The notes below the pieces were generated by a model. That model did no database searches, was not told the origin of the DNA, and worked only from the letters and a program-made list of their open reading frames with translations. Positions 1 to 8,122 of a stretch of DNA of 19,992 nucleotides are shown here, piece by piece (the stretch's first letter is position 1; the number at the start of each line of letters is the position of its first letter). A program made the translations under genes and the position numbers. The stretch comes from CAZZKE01 sp964655005 (GTDB lineage: Bacteria > Pseudomonadota > Alphaproteobacteria > Rhodospirillales > JABHCV01): contig CAZZKE010000058.1 of NCBI GenBank assembly GCA_964655005.1, forward strand, positions 1 through 19,992. The letters run 5' to 3'.

Positions 1-107
1 CCGACGGGGCGCTGAGAGAATCTCAATGGGTCTTTATCAGTGATCCTTGGTATAATTCGGATATTGAGTGGCCGCCGACGAGGGCAGCGGAGTCGATCAT
101 CGAGTGA
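1..107 (+). CDS. 3' end of an unrecognised upstream gene (partial)
   Basis: One frame is open from position 3 to a TGA at 105-107, giving a 34-residue C-terminus rich in Trp, Pro and acidic residues (it contains SQWVFISDPWYNSDIEWPP). It looks protein-like rather than random, and its stop overlaps the GTG start of the VanZ-like gene as GTGA (104-107), an arrangement typical of translationally coupled operon genes. I do not recognise the family. Only the tail is in the window, so no function can be given. An open run of this length can occur by chance, so the call rests mainly on the overlap and composition. Confidence 0.5.
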   Translation, partial: DGALRESQWVFISDPWYNSDIEWPPTRAAESIIE

Positions 108-475
108 ACCGATACAAGAATCAAATTATCTTCTGCTGGTGGCTGGCCATGGCCGTGACGGCGACGGCCAGCCTGTTGCCGGACATGGGGCCGCCCACGA
201 CGCCGCTGTTCGGTATCGGTATGGACAAGTTCATTCACCTGGCGACCTATCTGGTTCTGGCGGCGGTGCCGGCCCTGTTTTTCAGCCGCGGCAAGGCGGT
301 GGTACGGTCCGTCATCCTGGTTGCGGTGCTATCCGCGGGCATTGAAATAGCCCAGGAATTCACGCCGGGACGGCTGTTTTCCATGGGCGATGTCATGGCC
401 AATATACTCGGCGTTTTTCTGGGGGTAGTGATCGGCTTGTATTGCCGCCGGTTTGGATTAGTGTATTTACGCTAA
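104..475 (+). CDS. VanZ-like family membrane protein
   Basis: Small inner-membrane protein of the VanZ-like family, 123 residues from the chosen start. The family signature is visible: an N-terminal hydrophobic helix, then DKFIHLATYLVLA (about residues 37-49), then EIAQEFTPGRLFSMGD and a closing N-x-x-G-x-x-x-G helix. VanZ-like proteins often sit in polysaccharide and exosortase loci. Their biochemical role outside teicoplanin resistance is unclear. I chose GTG 104 over the in-frame GTG at 68 because 104 overlaps the upstream stop as GTGA and has GGAG 11 nt before it, whereas 68 would overlap the upstream frame by 40 nt. The product and frame are secure; the start is less so. Confidence 0.78.
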   Translation: MNRYKNQIIFCWWLAMAVTATASLLPDMGPPTTPLFGIGMDKFIHLATYLVLAAVPALFFSRGKAVVRSVILVAVLSAGIEIAQEFTPGRLFSMGDVMANILGVFLGVVIGLYCRRFGLVYLR

Positions 476-490
476 GTATAATGTATTTAC
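453..490 (+). promoter_or_regulatory. Candidate promoter with a 9-bp direct repeat, upstream of the transferase-rml operon
   Basis: A perfect TATAAT lies at 477-482, with a weak -35 (TTGGAT, 453-458) at 18-bp spacing, at the end of the VanZ-like gene. The 9-mer TGTATTTAC occurs at 462-470 and again at 482-490, exactly 20 bp (two helical turns) apart, flanking the -10 box. This is the layout of a paired regulator site, but no regulator is identified. A start near 489 would leave about a 50-nt leader before the transferase gene. The -35 match is only partial, so this is a candidate. Confidence 0.35.
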
Positions 491-541
491 CAGGTTGCCT
501 GAAAACGGACAGTTGGTTAGCTTCTGGCGCGTAAGTCAAAC

Positions 542-2014
542 ATGGGGGATGGCTGGGCCATGGCCGCGAACAGCGCAGACGATATCGCAGATCTCCTGAC
601 CGCACGGGAACAGGGGTTCCCGCTTTCCACTTCCGTGGTTATCGGCATTTTTGTAATTCTGGATGGCGCCTGGATCGCCACCACCGGGTGGTCGTCGTAT
701 TATTTTTATGTCGGCGGCAACCTTCTGGATGCCGATCTCTACCCGGCGGCGGTCGTGTTCATCTGGCTGGTCTCGCTGTTTCTGTACCAGTACGGCGGCC
801 TGTATGATTTCAACGCCATCATGACGCCGTTTGGCAATATGTACCGTATCGCGGTGGCCACCGGCACCTCTTTCATGCTGCTCCTGGCGGTCGCCTTTTC
901 CATGAAGGTGTCGGATGAATTTTCCCGGGTCTGGATGTATACCTTCGGCTTTTCCGCCTTCGCAACGATTTTCCTGACCCGGCTGATCGGCTTTTTCGTT
1001 ATCAGTCACCTCGCCAATATCGGCGTCTTCGCGCGTAATGTGCTGATTGTCGGCGGCGGCAAGCAGGCCGAGCAGTTGATCGCCCAGATGGCCAAGGAGC
1101 GACCGCGATTCAATCATGTGGCGGGAATATTCGATGACCGGCTGGAGCGCATCGGCCCGACGGTGGGCCGGGCGCCGGTGCTGGGTAATCTGGATTCGCT
1201 GATCGATTATGTCCGCAACAACCGGGTCGATGATATTATCGTCACCCTGCCCTGGAACGCCGACAAACGGCTGGTCGATATCATCAGCAAGCTGCGGGTG
1301 CTGCCGGCCGATATTCACCTGGGTTCGGATTTGGTCGGCTTTCGCTTTCCCTACCGGCCGTCGCAGAATCACTTTACCGGGGTGCCGATGATGGAAGTGG
1401 TGAAAATGCCGCTTACCGGATGGAACATCGCCCTGAAGGCGATTGAAGACAGGGTCCTGGGGGTCTTGCTGCTGATTCTTTTCGCGCCGGTTTTGGCCGG
1501 TGTGGCGCTGGCCATAAGGCTGGAAAGCAAGGGACCGGTCCTGTTCCGCCAGAAACGCTACGGCTTCAATAACCGTATTTTCGATATCTACAAATTCCGC
1601 TCGATGTATCATGACCGGCCACCGGAACAGAAAACCGTACAGGCGACGAAGGACGACCCGCGAATCACCAGGGTCGGCGGTTTCATTCGCCGGACCAGCC
1701 TTGATGAACTGCCGCAATTATTCAATGTGGTCGGCGGAGCCATGTCTCTGGTTGGTCCCAGGCCGCATGCGGTAGATCATAACAAGGAATACGGGGCGAT
1801 CATTCTGGGCTATTTCGCCCGCCACCGGGTCAAGCCGGGGATTACCGGCTGGGCGCAGGTCAACGGCCTTCGCGGCGAAACCGAAACCCTGGAAAAGATG
1901 GAAGCCCGGGTTCGCTACGATACGTACTACGCGGAGAACTGGTCGCTGCTGTTCGACCTGCAAATTCTGGCCAGGACGGCCTTCGTCGGATTTATCAACA
2001 AGAACGCCTATTGA
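542..2014 (+). CDS. Undecaprenyl-phosphate glucose phosphotransferase (initiating polyisoprenyl-phosphate sugar transferase)
   Basis: Predicted to move a hexose-1-phosphate from a UDP-sugar to undecaprenyl phosphate, the first step of the repeat unit, at the inner membrane. It has 490 residues, the usual size for the WcaJ/PssY group. Four N-terminal membrane helices (about 32-50, 68-84, 103-121, 133-153) come first. A CoA-binding-like Rossmann region with VLIVGGGKQAEQL (168-180) follows, then a re-entrant helix (about 304-326) and the catalytic bacterial sugar transferase domain with KFRSM (351-355), DDPRITRVGGFIRRTSLDELPQ (371-392), SLVGPRPH (402-409) and PGITGWAQVNG (432-442). The sugar specificity is inferred from overall architecture. 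ATG 560 (residue 7) is better spaced from GGGGGAT (545-551) and may be the true start. First gene of the rml cluster. Confidence 0.9.
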   Translation: MGDGWAMAANSADDIADLLTAREQGFPLSTSVVIGIFVILDGAWIATTGWSSYYFYVGGNLLDADLYPAAVVFIWLVSLFLYQYGGLYDFNAIMTPFGNMYRIAVATGTSFMLLLAVAFSMKVSDEFSRVWMYTFGFSAFATIFLTRLIGFFVISHLANIGVFARNVLIVGGGKQAEQLIAQMAKERPRFNHVAGIFDDRLERIGPTVGRAPVLGNLDSLIDYVRNNRVDDIIVTLPWNADKRLVDIISKLRVLPADIHLGSDLVGFRFPYRPSQNHFTGVPMMEVVKMPLTGWNIALKAIEDRVLGVLLLILFAPVLAGVALAIRLESKGPVLFRQKRYGFNNRIFDIYKFRSMYHDRPPEQKTVQATKDDPRITRVGGFIRRTSLDELPQLFNVVGGAMSLVGPRPHAVDHNKEYGAIILGYFARHRVKPGITGWAQVNGLRGETETLEKMEARVRYDTYYAENWSLLFDLQILARTAFVGFINKNAY

Positions 2015-2123
2015 TCAGGATACTGTAAGGAACGTTTGATAGAAGGGCGGTTCTGTTGCAACGGATGACGATTATAGATACGTTATCGACCGCTTGGCCG
2101 ATTGTTATTGATGGGAGAACTTT

Positions 2124-2681
2124 ATGGAAATACGGGAAACTGAAATCCCCGATGTGAAAATCTTGAAGCCCGTTAAACACGGGGACCACAGGGGATTTTT
2201 CTCGGAAACGTGGAACCGGAAGACGCTCCTGGATGCGGGAATTGATATCAATTTTGTTCAAGACAATCAATCGCTGTCGGCCGACAAGGGCACCATTCGC
2301 GGTTTGCATTTTCAAATCCCGCCGTTTGCCCAGGACAAGCTTGTCCGCGTCGTTCGCGGATCCATTCTGGATGTGGCCGTAGATCTCAGGAAAGACTCGC
2401 CGACGTTCGGCAAGCATGTTTCGGCAGTCATCAGCGCCCGGGAATGGAATCAGATACTGGTTCCCGTCGGTTTTGCGCACGGTATCTGTACCCTGGAACC
2501 GGATACCGAGCTTATATACAAGGTTTCCAATTATTACGCCCCCAGTTGTGACAAGGGCATGCTCTGGAACGATCCCGAACTGGGGATCGACTGGCCCGTA
2601 GAGCAGGGCGAAGCCATCTTATCCGACAAGGATTTAAATCAGCCGACATTCGGCGAGGTGACGGATTCAAACCCATTCTAA
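2124..2681 (+). CDS. rfbC: dTDP-4-dehydrorhamnose 3,5-epimerase (RmlC)
   Basis: Epimerises dTDP-4-dehydro-6-deoxy-D-glucose at C3 and C5 on the route to dTDP-L-rhamnose, in the cytoplasm. The 185-residue cupin has the full RmlC pattern: DHRGFFSETW (21-30), FVQDNQS (44-50), RGLHFQ (59-64) with catalytic His62, FAHG (117-120), and SDKD (167-170) near the C-terminus. GGGAGAAC lies just before the ATG and supports the start. A 109-nt gap separates it from the transferase gene, the largest inside this cluster, and a secondary start of transcription there cannot be excluded. The next gene follows after 18 nt. Confidence 0.93.
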   Translation: MEIRETEIPDVKILKPVKHGDHRGFFSETWNRKTLLDAGIDINFVQDNQSLSADKGTIRGLHFQIPPFAQDKLVRVVRGSILDVAVDLRKDSPTFGKHVSAVISAREWNQILVPVGFAHGICTLEPDTELIYKVSNYYAPSCDKGMLWNDPELGIDWPVEQGEAILSDKDLNQPTFGEVTDSNPF

Positions 2682-2699
2682 CTTAATTCAGGAAGTCTA

Positions 2700-3728
2700 A
2701 TGACAATTAAAAAAATACTGGTCACCGGCGCCGGGGGCTACATTGGAACCGTGCTGGTGCCGATGCTGCTTGAGGAAGGCTACGACGTTCGGGCGATTGA
2801 TCGCTTTTTCTTTGGCGACGACCTGCTTCCGGCATCGGATAATCTTGAAATCATCAAGGAAGACAGCCGCCGCCTGACCTCGGAACACGTGGCGGGGGTC
2901 GATGCGGTGATCGATCTGGTCGCGGTTTCCAATGATCCCAGCGGCGAGCTTTTCCACGAACCAACCATGGAAATTAACTGGGAATCACGGGTCAGGACCG
3001 CCAGGATGGCGAAGGAAGCGGGTGCGAAAAGATACATACTGCCCAGTTCATGCAGCATCTATGGTTTCCTGGAAAACGATGTAATCGCCGATGAAACCCA
3101 TGCGACAAATCCGCTGACGACGTACGCCAAGGCCAACGAGAAAGCGGAAAATGACACCCTGGCCCTGGCCGATGACAATTTCTGTGCGGTCGCCTTGCGC
3201 CAGGCCACGGTTTATGGCGCTTCGCCCAGGATGCGCTTCGATCTGGCCATTAACGGGATGACTTTTGGCGCCTGGAAAACCGGTAAATTGCCGCTGATGA
3301 GAGACGGCAAGCAATGGCGGCCGATGGTTCATGTCCGTGATACGGCGCGGGCCCAGATGCTCATGCTGAGCGCCGATCGGGACAAGGTAAACGGCCAGAT
3401 ATTCAATGTCGGATCGAAGGAAAATGTCTATCAGATAGCGGCGCTTAGCGAACTGGTCGCCGCGACGGTGCCGCGAGATGTCGAGGTCGAATGGTATGGC
3501 GACCCCGATCACCGTTCCTACCGGGTGGCGTTCGACAAGATCGAGGCCCTGGGTTTCAAGGCGAAATACAGGGCCGAAGATGGCGTCAGGGAAATCTGCG
3601 AAGCCCTGGAGAGCGGGAAACTGGACAAGACGACCCAGACCATCACGCTGGAATGGTACAAAGAGCTAAGCAAGTGGCAGAAGATCATCCGCGATGTAGA
3701 GCTTTACGGCGGAATTCTCTACATATGA
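2700..3728 (+). CDS. NAD-dependent epimerase/dehydratase family protein (extended SDR), nucleotide-sugar modifying
   Basis: A 342-residue extended short-chain dehydrogenase with the Rossmann motif TGAGGYIG (9-16), PSSCSIYG (115-122), the tyrosine region around Y142, RQATVYG (167-173) and RPMVHVRDTARA (207-218). It should oxidise, reduce or epimerise a dTDP-sugar made by its neighbours. It is not a standard RmlB: the typical TGGAGFIG and DKLTYAG segments are absent. The sequence reads TYAKANEK, so Asn146 sits where the YxxxK catalytic lysine is expected, with lysines only at +2 and +6. AGGAAG (2690-2695) precedes the ATG. The stop overlaps the next start as ATGA (3725-3728), implying coupled translation. 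The exact reaction cannot be read from sequence. Confidence 0.85.
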   Translation: MTIKKILVTGAGGYIGTVLVPMLLEEGYDVRAIDRFFFGDDLLPASDNLEIIKEDSRRLTSEHVAGVDAVIDLVAVSNDPSGELFHEPTMEINWESRVRTARMAKEAGAKRYILPSSCSIYGFLENDVIADETHATNPLTTYAKANEKAENDTLALADDNFCAVALRQATVYGASPRMRFDLAINGMTFGAWKTGKLPLMRDGKQWRPMVHVRDTARAQMLMLSADRDKVNGQIFNVGSKENVYQIAALSELVAATVPRDVEVEWYGDPDHRSYRVAFDKIEALGFKAKYRAEDGVREICEALESGKLDKTTQTITLEWYKELSKWQKIIRDVELYGGILYI

Positions 3729-4603
3729 AAATTCTTCTCCTCGGGGCCAACGGCCAGTTGGGCAGCGATATAGTCGCGGCCTGTGGCGATCATGGCGGCT
3801 TTGATCTGGAGCCATGGGTGCGGGCCGATCTGGATGTGACCAATGCCGGGGAACTGCGGCGAAGACTCGGCGAAATATCGTTCGATGTGCTGGTCAATTG
3901 CACCAGCTATCACAAGACCGATGAAGTCGAGGACAATGCGACCATGGGCTTTGCCGTCAATACCCATGCCGTCGAGACGATGGCCGACCTGTGCGCCGAA
4001 AAAAATGCCCGCTTTGTCCACTTCAGCACCGACTATGTTTTTGGCGGCGACCTGGATGCCGCCGTTCCCTATACGGAAGAGGCGCCCAAGAGCCCGGTAA
4101 ACGTCTACGGCGCATCGAAGGCGATGGGCGAGACGCTGGCCAGGATCGCCAACCCCGATAGCGTTATTTTTCGTGTCGCCTCGTTGTTCGGCATTGCCGG
4201 GGCCAGCGGCAAGGGGGGTAATTTCGTCGATACCATGCTTCGTCTGGGTGGCGAACGCGATTCCCTGAAGGTGGTCGACGACCAGTTTATGTCGCCGACA
4301 TCGACCGCCGACATTGCCGACATGCTGTTCCGGGCGCTGGAAAACGACATCGCCGCCGGAATTTATCATGCGGTGAATTCCGGCAACACGACATGGTGCG
4401 GATTCTCCCGGGAAATTTTCAATCTGGCCGGGATCGATGTCGAGGTGACTCCATGCACGAGTAATGAGTATCCGCTGCGGGCGATGCGGCCAAAATACAG
4501 CGCCCTCGATAACACCAGGCTTGCCTCGGCAATCGGGGAAATCAGGCCGTGGCGGCCCGCGCTGGCGGATTATCTGGCGGCCAAATTGGGCCCGGGCGGC
4601 TGA
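3725..4603 (+). CDS. rfbD: dTDP-4-dehydrorhamnose reductase-like SDR (RmlD family)
   Basis: Predicted to reduce the 4-keto group of a dTDP-4-keto-6-deoxysugar, the last step towards dTDP-L-rhamnose. It has 292 residues from the ATG that overlaps the previous stop (ATGA), and there is no need for the longer frame upstream. Seen: GANGQLG (7-13) nucleotide-binding motif, STDYVF (101-106), the intact YGASK dyad (Y128, K132), and SPTSTADIA in the substrate region. The NCTSYHKTDE segment (58-67) differs from the NAAAYTAVD of classical RmlD, so a related 6-deoxysugar product (for example a talose or other isomer) is possible. Followed after 4 nt by rmlA. Confidence 0.85.
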   Translation: MKILLLGANGQLGSDIVAACGDHGGFDLEPWVRADLDVTNAGELRRRLGEISFDVLVNCTSYHKTDEVEDNATMGFAVNTHAVETMADLCAEKNARFVHFSTDYVFGGDLDAAVPYTEEAPKSPVNVYGASKAMGETLARIANPDSVIFRVASLFGIAGASGKGGNFVDTMLRLGGERDSLKVVDDQFMSPTSTADIADMLFRALENDIAAGIYHAVNSGNTTWCGFSREIFNLAGIDVEVTPCTSNEYPLRAMRPKYSALDNTRLASAIGEIRPWRPALADYLAAKLGPGG

Positions 4604-4607
4604 TATC

Positions 4608-5477
4608 ATGAAAGGCATTATTCTCGCCGGCGGTTCCGGGACACGCCTGTTTCCGGTGACCATGGGGGTCAGCAAGCAATTGCTGCCGATTTACGACAAG
4701 CCGATGATCTATTATCCCCTGAGCGTGCTGATGCTGGCGGGAATCAACGAAATCCTGATCATCACCACGCCCGACGACCAGGACGCCTTCAGGCGACTGC
4801 TTGGGGACGGCTCCCGCTGGGGACTGGCATTGACCTACGCGGTACAGCCGAAACCCGAAGGATTGGCCCAGGCGTTCATTATCGGTCGTGATTTTGTCGG
4901 CGATGACGGCGTCGCGCTGGCCCTTGGCGATAATCTGTTTTTCGGCCATGACATGACAAAATTGCTGGCGCACGCGGTGGAACACAAGGCCGGAGCCACG
5001 GTGTTCGCCTATTGGGTCAACGACCCGGAGCGATATGGCGTGGTCAATTTCGACGACAACGGGATCGCCCTGGGTATCGAGGAAAAACCGTCGCAACCGA
5101 AGTCCAGCTGGGCGGTAACCGGGCTTTATTTCTATGACAATGACGTGCTTGAAATAGCCGCCGACATCAAGCCGTCGGCGCGGGGAGAACTGGAAATTAC
5201 CGACGTCAATGATGCCTACCTGAAGCGCGGTGATTTGCGTGTCGAGAAAATGGGCCGCGGTTTCGCATGGCTTGATACCGGCACCCATGAATCGCTGCTG
5301 GAAGCCGCCGAGTTCGTAAAAACCATCGAAAAGCGCCAGGGCCTGAAGATTGCCTGCCTGGAAGAAATTGCCTGGCGGCAGGGCTATATCGACCGGGCGC
5401 AACTGGAAAATTCCGCTGCGGCCCTGGGCAAATCGGCCTACGGAGCCTATCTCAAAAGGATCTGTAGCCGACCGTAA
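4608..5477 (+). CDS. rfbA: Glucose-1-phosphate thymidylyltransferase (RmlA)
   Basis: Makes dTDP-glucose from dTTP and glucose-1-phosphate, the entry point of the dTDP-sugar pathway, in the cytoplasm. It has 289 residues, the normal family length. The nucleotidyltransferase signature GGSGTRLFPVT (8-18), SKQLLPIYDKPMIYYPLS (22-39), PEGLAQAF (83-90), metal-binding GDN (107-109), EEKP and the late AWLDTGTHESLLEA are all present. I chose ATG 4608, 4 nt after the rmlD stop; the upstream extension in this frame only mirrors rmlD sequence. Last gene of the tightly spaced sugar-nucleotide cluster. Confidence 0.95.
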   Translation: MKGIILAGGSGTRLFPVTMGVSKQLLPIYDKPMIYYPLSVLMLAGINEILIITTPDDQDAFRRLLGDGSRWGLALTYAVQPKPEGLAQAFIIGRDFVGDDGVALALGDNLFFGHDMTKLLAHAVEHKAGATVFAYWVNDPERYGVVNFDDNGIALGIEEKPSQPKSSWAVTGLYFYDNDVLEIAADIKPSARGELEITDVNDAYLKRGDLRVEKMGRGFAWLDTGTHESLLEAAEFVKTIEKRQGLKIACLEEIAWRQGYIDRAQLENSAAALGKSAYGAYLKRICSRP

Positions 5478-5497
5478 TATTAATTGCATTGAATGTA

Positions 5498-5508
5498 GTG
5501 TTTAACAC
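5498..5508. promoter_or_regulatory. Palindrome in the 99-nt gap before the TPR lipoprotein gene
   Basis: GTGTTTAACAC is a perfect inverted repeat (5 + 1 + 5). A second, wider pair, AATGT (5492-5496) and ACATT (5507-5511), partly overlaps it. The gap is AT-rich compared with the flanking genes and should hold the start of the next transcript, but I could not find a well-spaced -35/-10 pair. A regulator site is possible; short palindromes in AT-rich DNA also arise by chance. Confidence 0.25.
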
Positions 5509-5576
5509 ATTGATTGTATAGGCTGTCCGGCAGATGAGTTATTCGTGTGTTTTCGCATTGAACCTGGGAAGTAATC

Positions 5577-8054
5577 GTGAGGGCTGTAATGTTTTTTGAT
5601 TTCCTGAGCAATTTTTCGATCCGCAAGGCGGCATATGCCATGGCGTTCGCCAGTGTGCTGTTGCTGGCCGGTTGCGATACACCGGAAGAAAAAGTGCAGA
5701 GCCACACGCAGAGCGGACTGGAGCTGTTCAAGGAAGGAAAGCTTATCAAGGCCGGGCTGGAATTCCGCAACGCCTTGCAGATTAATGAAAAATACGTTCC
5801 GGCCCTGTATGGCATGGCGCTGCTGGAGGAACGGCAGGGAAACCTGAACAAGGCCCGCGGGCTGATGGGCAGGGTCCTGGACCTGGATCCCAAGCACTAT
5901 GGCGCCAGCATCAAGTACGGCAAATTCATGCTGGTGGCCGGGCAACTGGACAAGGCGCTCGAACTTAGCGACACGGTGATGACCCTGGACGGCACAACCG
6001 CCGGGGCCTTGGCTTTCCGGGCTGCCGTTCTGTATAAGCTGGAAGATAATGAGGGGGCAATTTCGACGGCCAAAAAGGCGCTGGAAGTCGATCCGGCCAA
6101 TGTCGAGGCGATCGCCGTGCTGGCGGCGGAAAGGATCGCCGCCAAGGACTTCAAGGCGGCCATCGGCTATCTGGACCAGGGTCTGAAGCTGAATGCGAAA
6201 AACGTAACGCTGAACCTGATTAAAATTCAGGCGTTGAGCACTATCGGCCAGAGCGATCAGGCGGAATCGGTGCTCAAGCAACTGGTCGAATTTTACCCTG
6301 ACGCCAAGGGCTTCAAAACGGCGCTGGTCCGCTTCTATCTCAGGCAAAAACGGGTTGATGACGCCGAACGGGTGATCCGCGCCATTGCCGCGGGTGAGCC
6401 CGAAGACCTTCAGGTAAACCTGGATGTCGTCCGGTTCCTGAACTCCCTGCGGGGATCCGAGGCGGCGAAAAAAGAATTGAAGGCCCTGATCGGACGCGGC
6501 GGAGAAAACCTTTTTTCCTATCAACTGGCGCTGGCAAAACTGCAGTTCGCCACCGGCAAGCGGCAAGAAGCGGAAAAACTTTTGCTTGATGTTATAGCTA
6601 CAAGCGATACCGAAGAGGCCCGGCTGGAAGCTAAAAACAGGCTAGCGGAATTGCTGATTGCCGATGGTAAAAAACAACAGGCGGCGAAGCTTGTCGCGGA
6701 AATACTGGCGCGGGATGCCAGGAATGCCGACGGGTTGCTGATCCGGGCTTCGCTGCGGCTGGCGGAGAAGAAAACCGATGACGCCATTTCCGACCTTCGG
6801 GCGGTTCTGAAAGAAGAGCCGGAATCGGTCCGCGCATTGATGATGCTGGCCACCGCCCACGAACTGAACGGCTCCGTTGAATTGGCCGATGACCGGATGA
6901 CCGGGGCCTTTCAGGCCAGTAAATTTTCGCCGCGGGTCGGCCTGATATACGCCCGTTTTCTGATCAAGAACGGGGCCTTGGACCGGGCCGAAGAAGCCCT
7001 TATCAGGGTATTGCAGAAATCACCCCGGAGCATCCCTTCGCTAAGGGCCCTGGCGCAGGTGCGAATTTCCAAGAAGAACTGGCTGGGCGCCCAGGAAATC
7101 GCCGATATCCTGACCCAACTGGGCGATAGCGAAAGCATCACCGGTCGGATAAGGGGAATAGCCCTTGAGGGCCAGGAAAAGATTTCCCAAAGCATCAAGG
7201 CTTTCGAGCGGGCCCAGGCGGCGACGCCACAGGCCCTGCGCCCGATGGTCTCTCTGGTCCGGGCCTATATTCGTAACGGCGAGCTGGCACGGGCGGAAAA
7301 ATTTGTTCGGGACGTCCTTAAGGCGACCGACAAGAACCTGTTCGCAAAAATTTTGCTGGCGCAATTACAAGTCCTGGACGGCAAGCGGGAACTGGCCGAG
7401 ACGACCTTCAAGGAAGTAATCGGCGAGTACCCCGAAGATGTCGTCGGCTATACGGCGCTGGCGTCGTATTATCTGGGCATGAAGGAACTCGACAAGGCCA
7501 GGGATATCGTAACGGCAGGGCTGACGAAGATTCCCGGCAACGTATCTCTGGGGCTGCTGAGGGCCAATCTGTTCGAACGCGACAAGAACTTTGACGCGGC
7601 CCTGGCGGAATATGAAGAACTCTACAAGAAAAGCCCCAATTCCGATGTTATCGTCAATAATCTGGCCAGTATGCTGACCGAATACCGGACCGACAAGGCC
7701 AGCGTCGAGCGGGCCTACGAGTTGGCCAAGCGCTTCCGAAACTCCAACATCCCATACTTCAAGGATACCCTGGGATGGATTCAGTACCGGATGGGCAATG
7801 CCGACGAGGCGACATCGTTGCTGCGGGACGCGGTCGAGAAGGCGCCCAACCAGGCCATTTTCAGGTATCATCTGGGGATGTCTTTCTTGGCTGACAAGCA
7901 GGATAGCTCGGCGATCCGGGAACTGGAGAAAGCGCTGGAGCTTTCCAAGGACCGGCCCCTGGTCCAGCGGGACGAGGTGCAAAAAATACTCGATGATTTG
8001 AAGGCCGCCGCCGCTTCGCCGCCTTCCGAAGGCCAAAAACAACCCGGAGACTGA
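5577..8054 (+). CDS. prsT: PrsT-like TPR-repeat lipoprotein of exosortase/PEP-CTERM loci
   Basis: Large periplasmic lipoprotein of the family that accompanies exosortase-type polysaccharide loci. It is thought to act as a tetratricopeptide scaffold for assembly or export of the matrix. It has 825 residues. The N-terminus is a lipoprotein signal with SVLLLAGC, the modified Cys being residue 33. The rest is near-continuous TPR units, for example ALYGMALLEERQGNLNKARG, ALAFRAAVLYKLEDNEGA and a closing DTLGWIQYRMGNADEATSLL. GTG 5577 has GGGAAG 5 nt upstream. ATG 5589 is also well placed behind GAGGG and gives a signal 4 residues shorter. The stop codon lies in the loop of an 8-bp inverted repeat. 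Confidence 0.9.
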   Translation: MRAVMFFDFLSNFSIRKAAYAMAFASVLLLAGCDTPEEKVQSHTQSGLELFKEGKLIKAGLEFRNALQINEKYVPALYGMALLEERQGNLNKARGLMGRVLDLDPKHYGASIKYGKFMLVAGQLDKALELSDTVMTLDGTTAGALAFRAAVLYKLEDNEGAISTAKKALEVDPANVEAIAVLAAERIAAKDFKAAIGYLDQGLKLNAKNVTLNLIKIQALSTIGQSDQAESVLKQLVEFYPDAKGFKTALVRFYLRQKRVDDAERVIRAIAAGEPEDLQVNLDVVRFLNSLRGSEAAKKELKALIGRGGENLFSYQLALAKLQFATGKRQEAEKLLLDVIATSDTEEARLEAKNRLAELLIADGKKQQAAKLVAEILARDARNADGLLIRASLRLAEKKTDDAISDLRAVLKEEPESVRALMMLATAHELNGSVELADDRMTGAFQASKFSPRVGLIYARFLIKNGALDRAEEALIRVLQKSPRSIPSLRALAQVRISKKNWLGAQEIADILTQLGDSESITGRIRGIALEGQEKISQSIKAFERAQAATPQALRPMVSLVRAYIRNGELARAEKFVRDVLKATDKNLFAKILLAQLQVLDGKRELAETTFKEVIGEYPEDVVGYTALASYYLGMKELDKARDIVTAGLTKIPGNVSLGLLRANLFERDKNFDAALAEYEELYKKSPNSDVIVNNLASMLTEYRTDKASVERAYELAKRFRNSNIPYFKDTLGWIQYRMGNADEATSLLRDAVEKAPNQAIFRYHLGMSFLADKQDSSAIRELEKALELSKDRPLVQRDEVQKILDDLKAAAASPPSEGQKQPGD

Positions 8055-8066
8055 AAAATCCGGGTT
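8041..8066 (+). other. Stem-loop spanning the stop codon of the TPR lipoprotein gene
   Basis: AACCCGGA (8041-8048) and TCCGGGTT (8059-8066) form a perfect 8-bp stem with a 10-nt loop that contains the TGA stop (8052-8054). No T-run follows, so it is not a normal intrinsic terminator. It could be an mRNA-stabilising or processing hairpin between this gene and the ATPase gene. Confidence 0.5.
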
Positions 8067-8122
8067 AGTAACATGGCGGACGGCGCGTATATACATGCGG
8101 GCGAGCAGACAGGTGAGTTGTA

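Noticed and set aside
48..56. Perfect extended -10 (TGGTATAAT)
   Set aside because: It falls inside the apparent coding tail of the upstream gene and has no usable -35; the GTGA overlap suggests the VanZ-like gene is read from an upstream promoter.
536..1717. Long open frame on the minus strand (393 codons) opposite the initiating transferase
   Set aside because: It is antisense to a gene with clear catalytic motifs; its product has no recognisable domain and the frame is kept open by the codon bias of a GC-rich gene. The same applies to the minus-strand frames at 3719-4675, 4542-5489 and 5502-6566.
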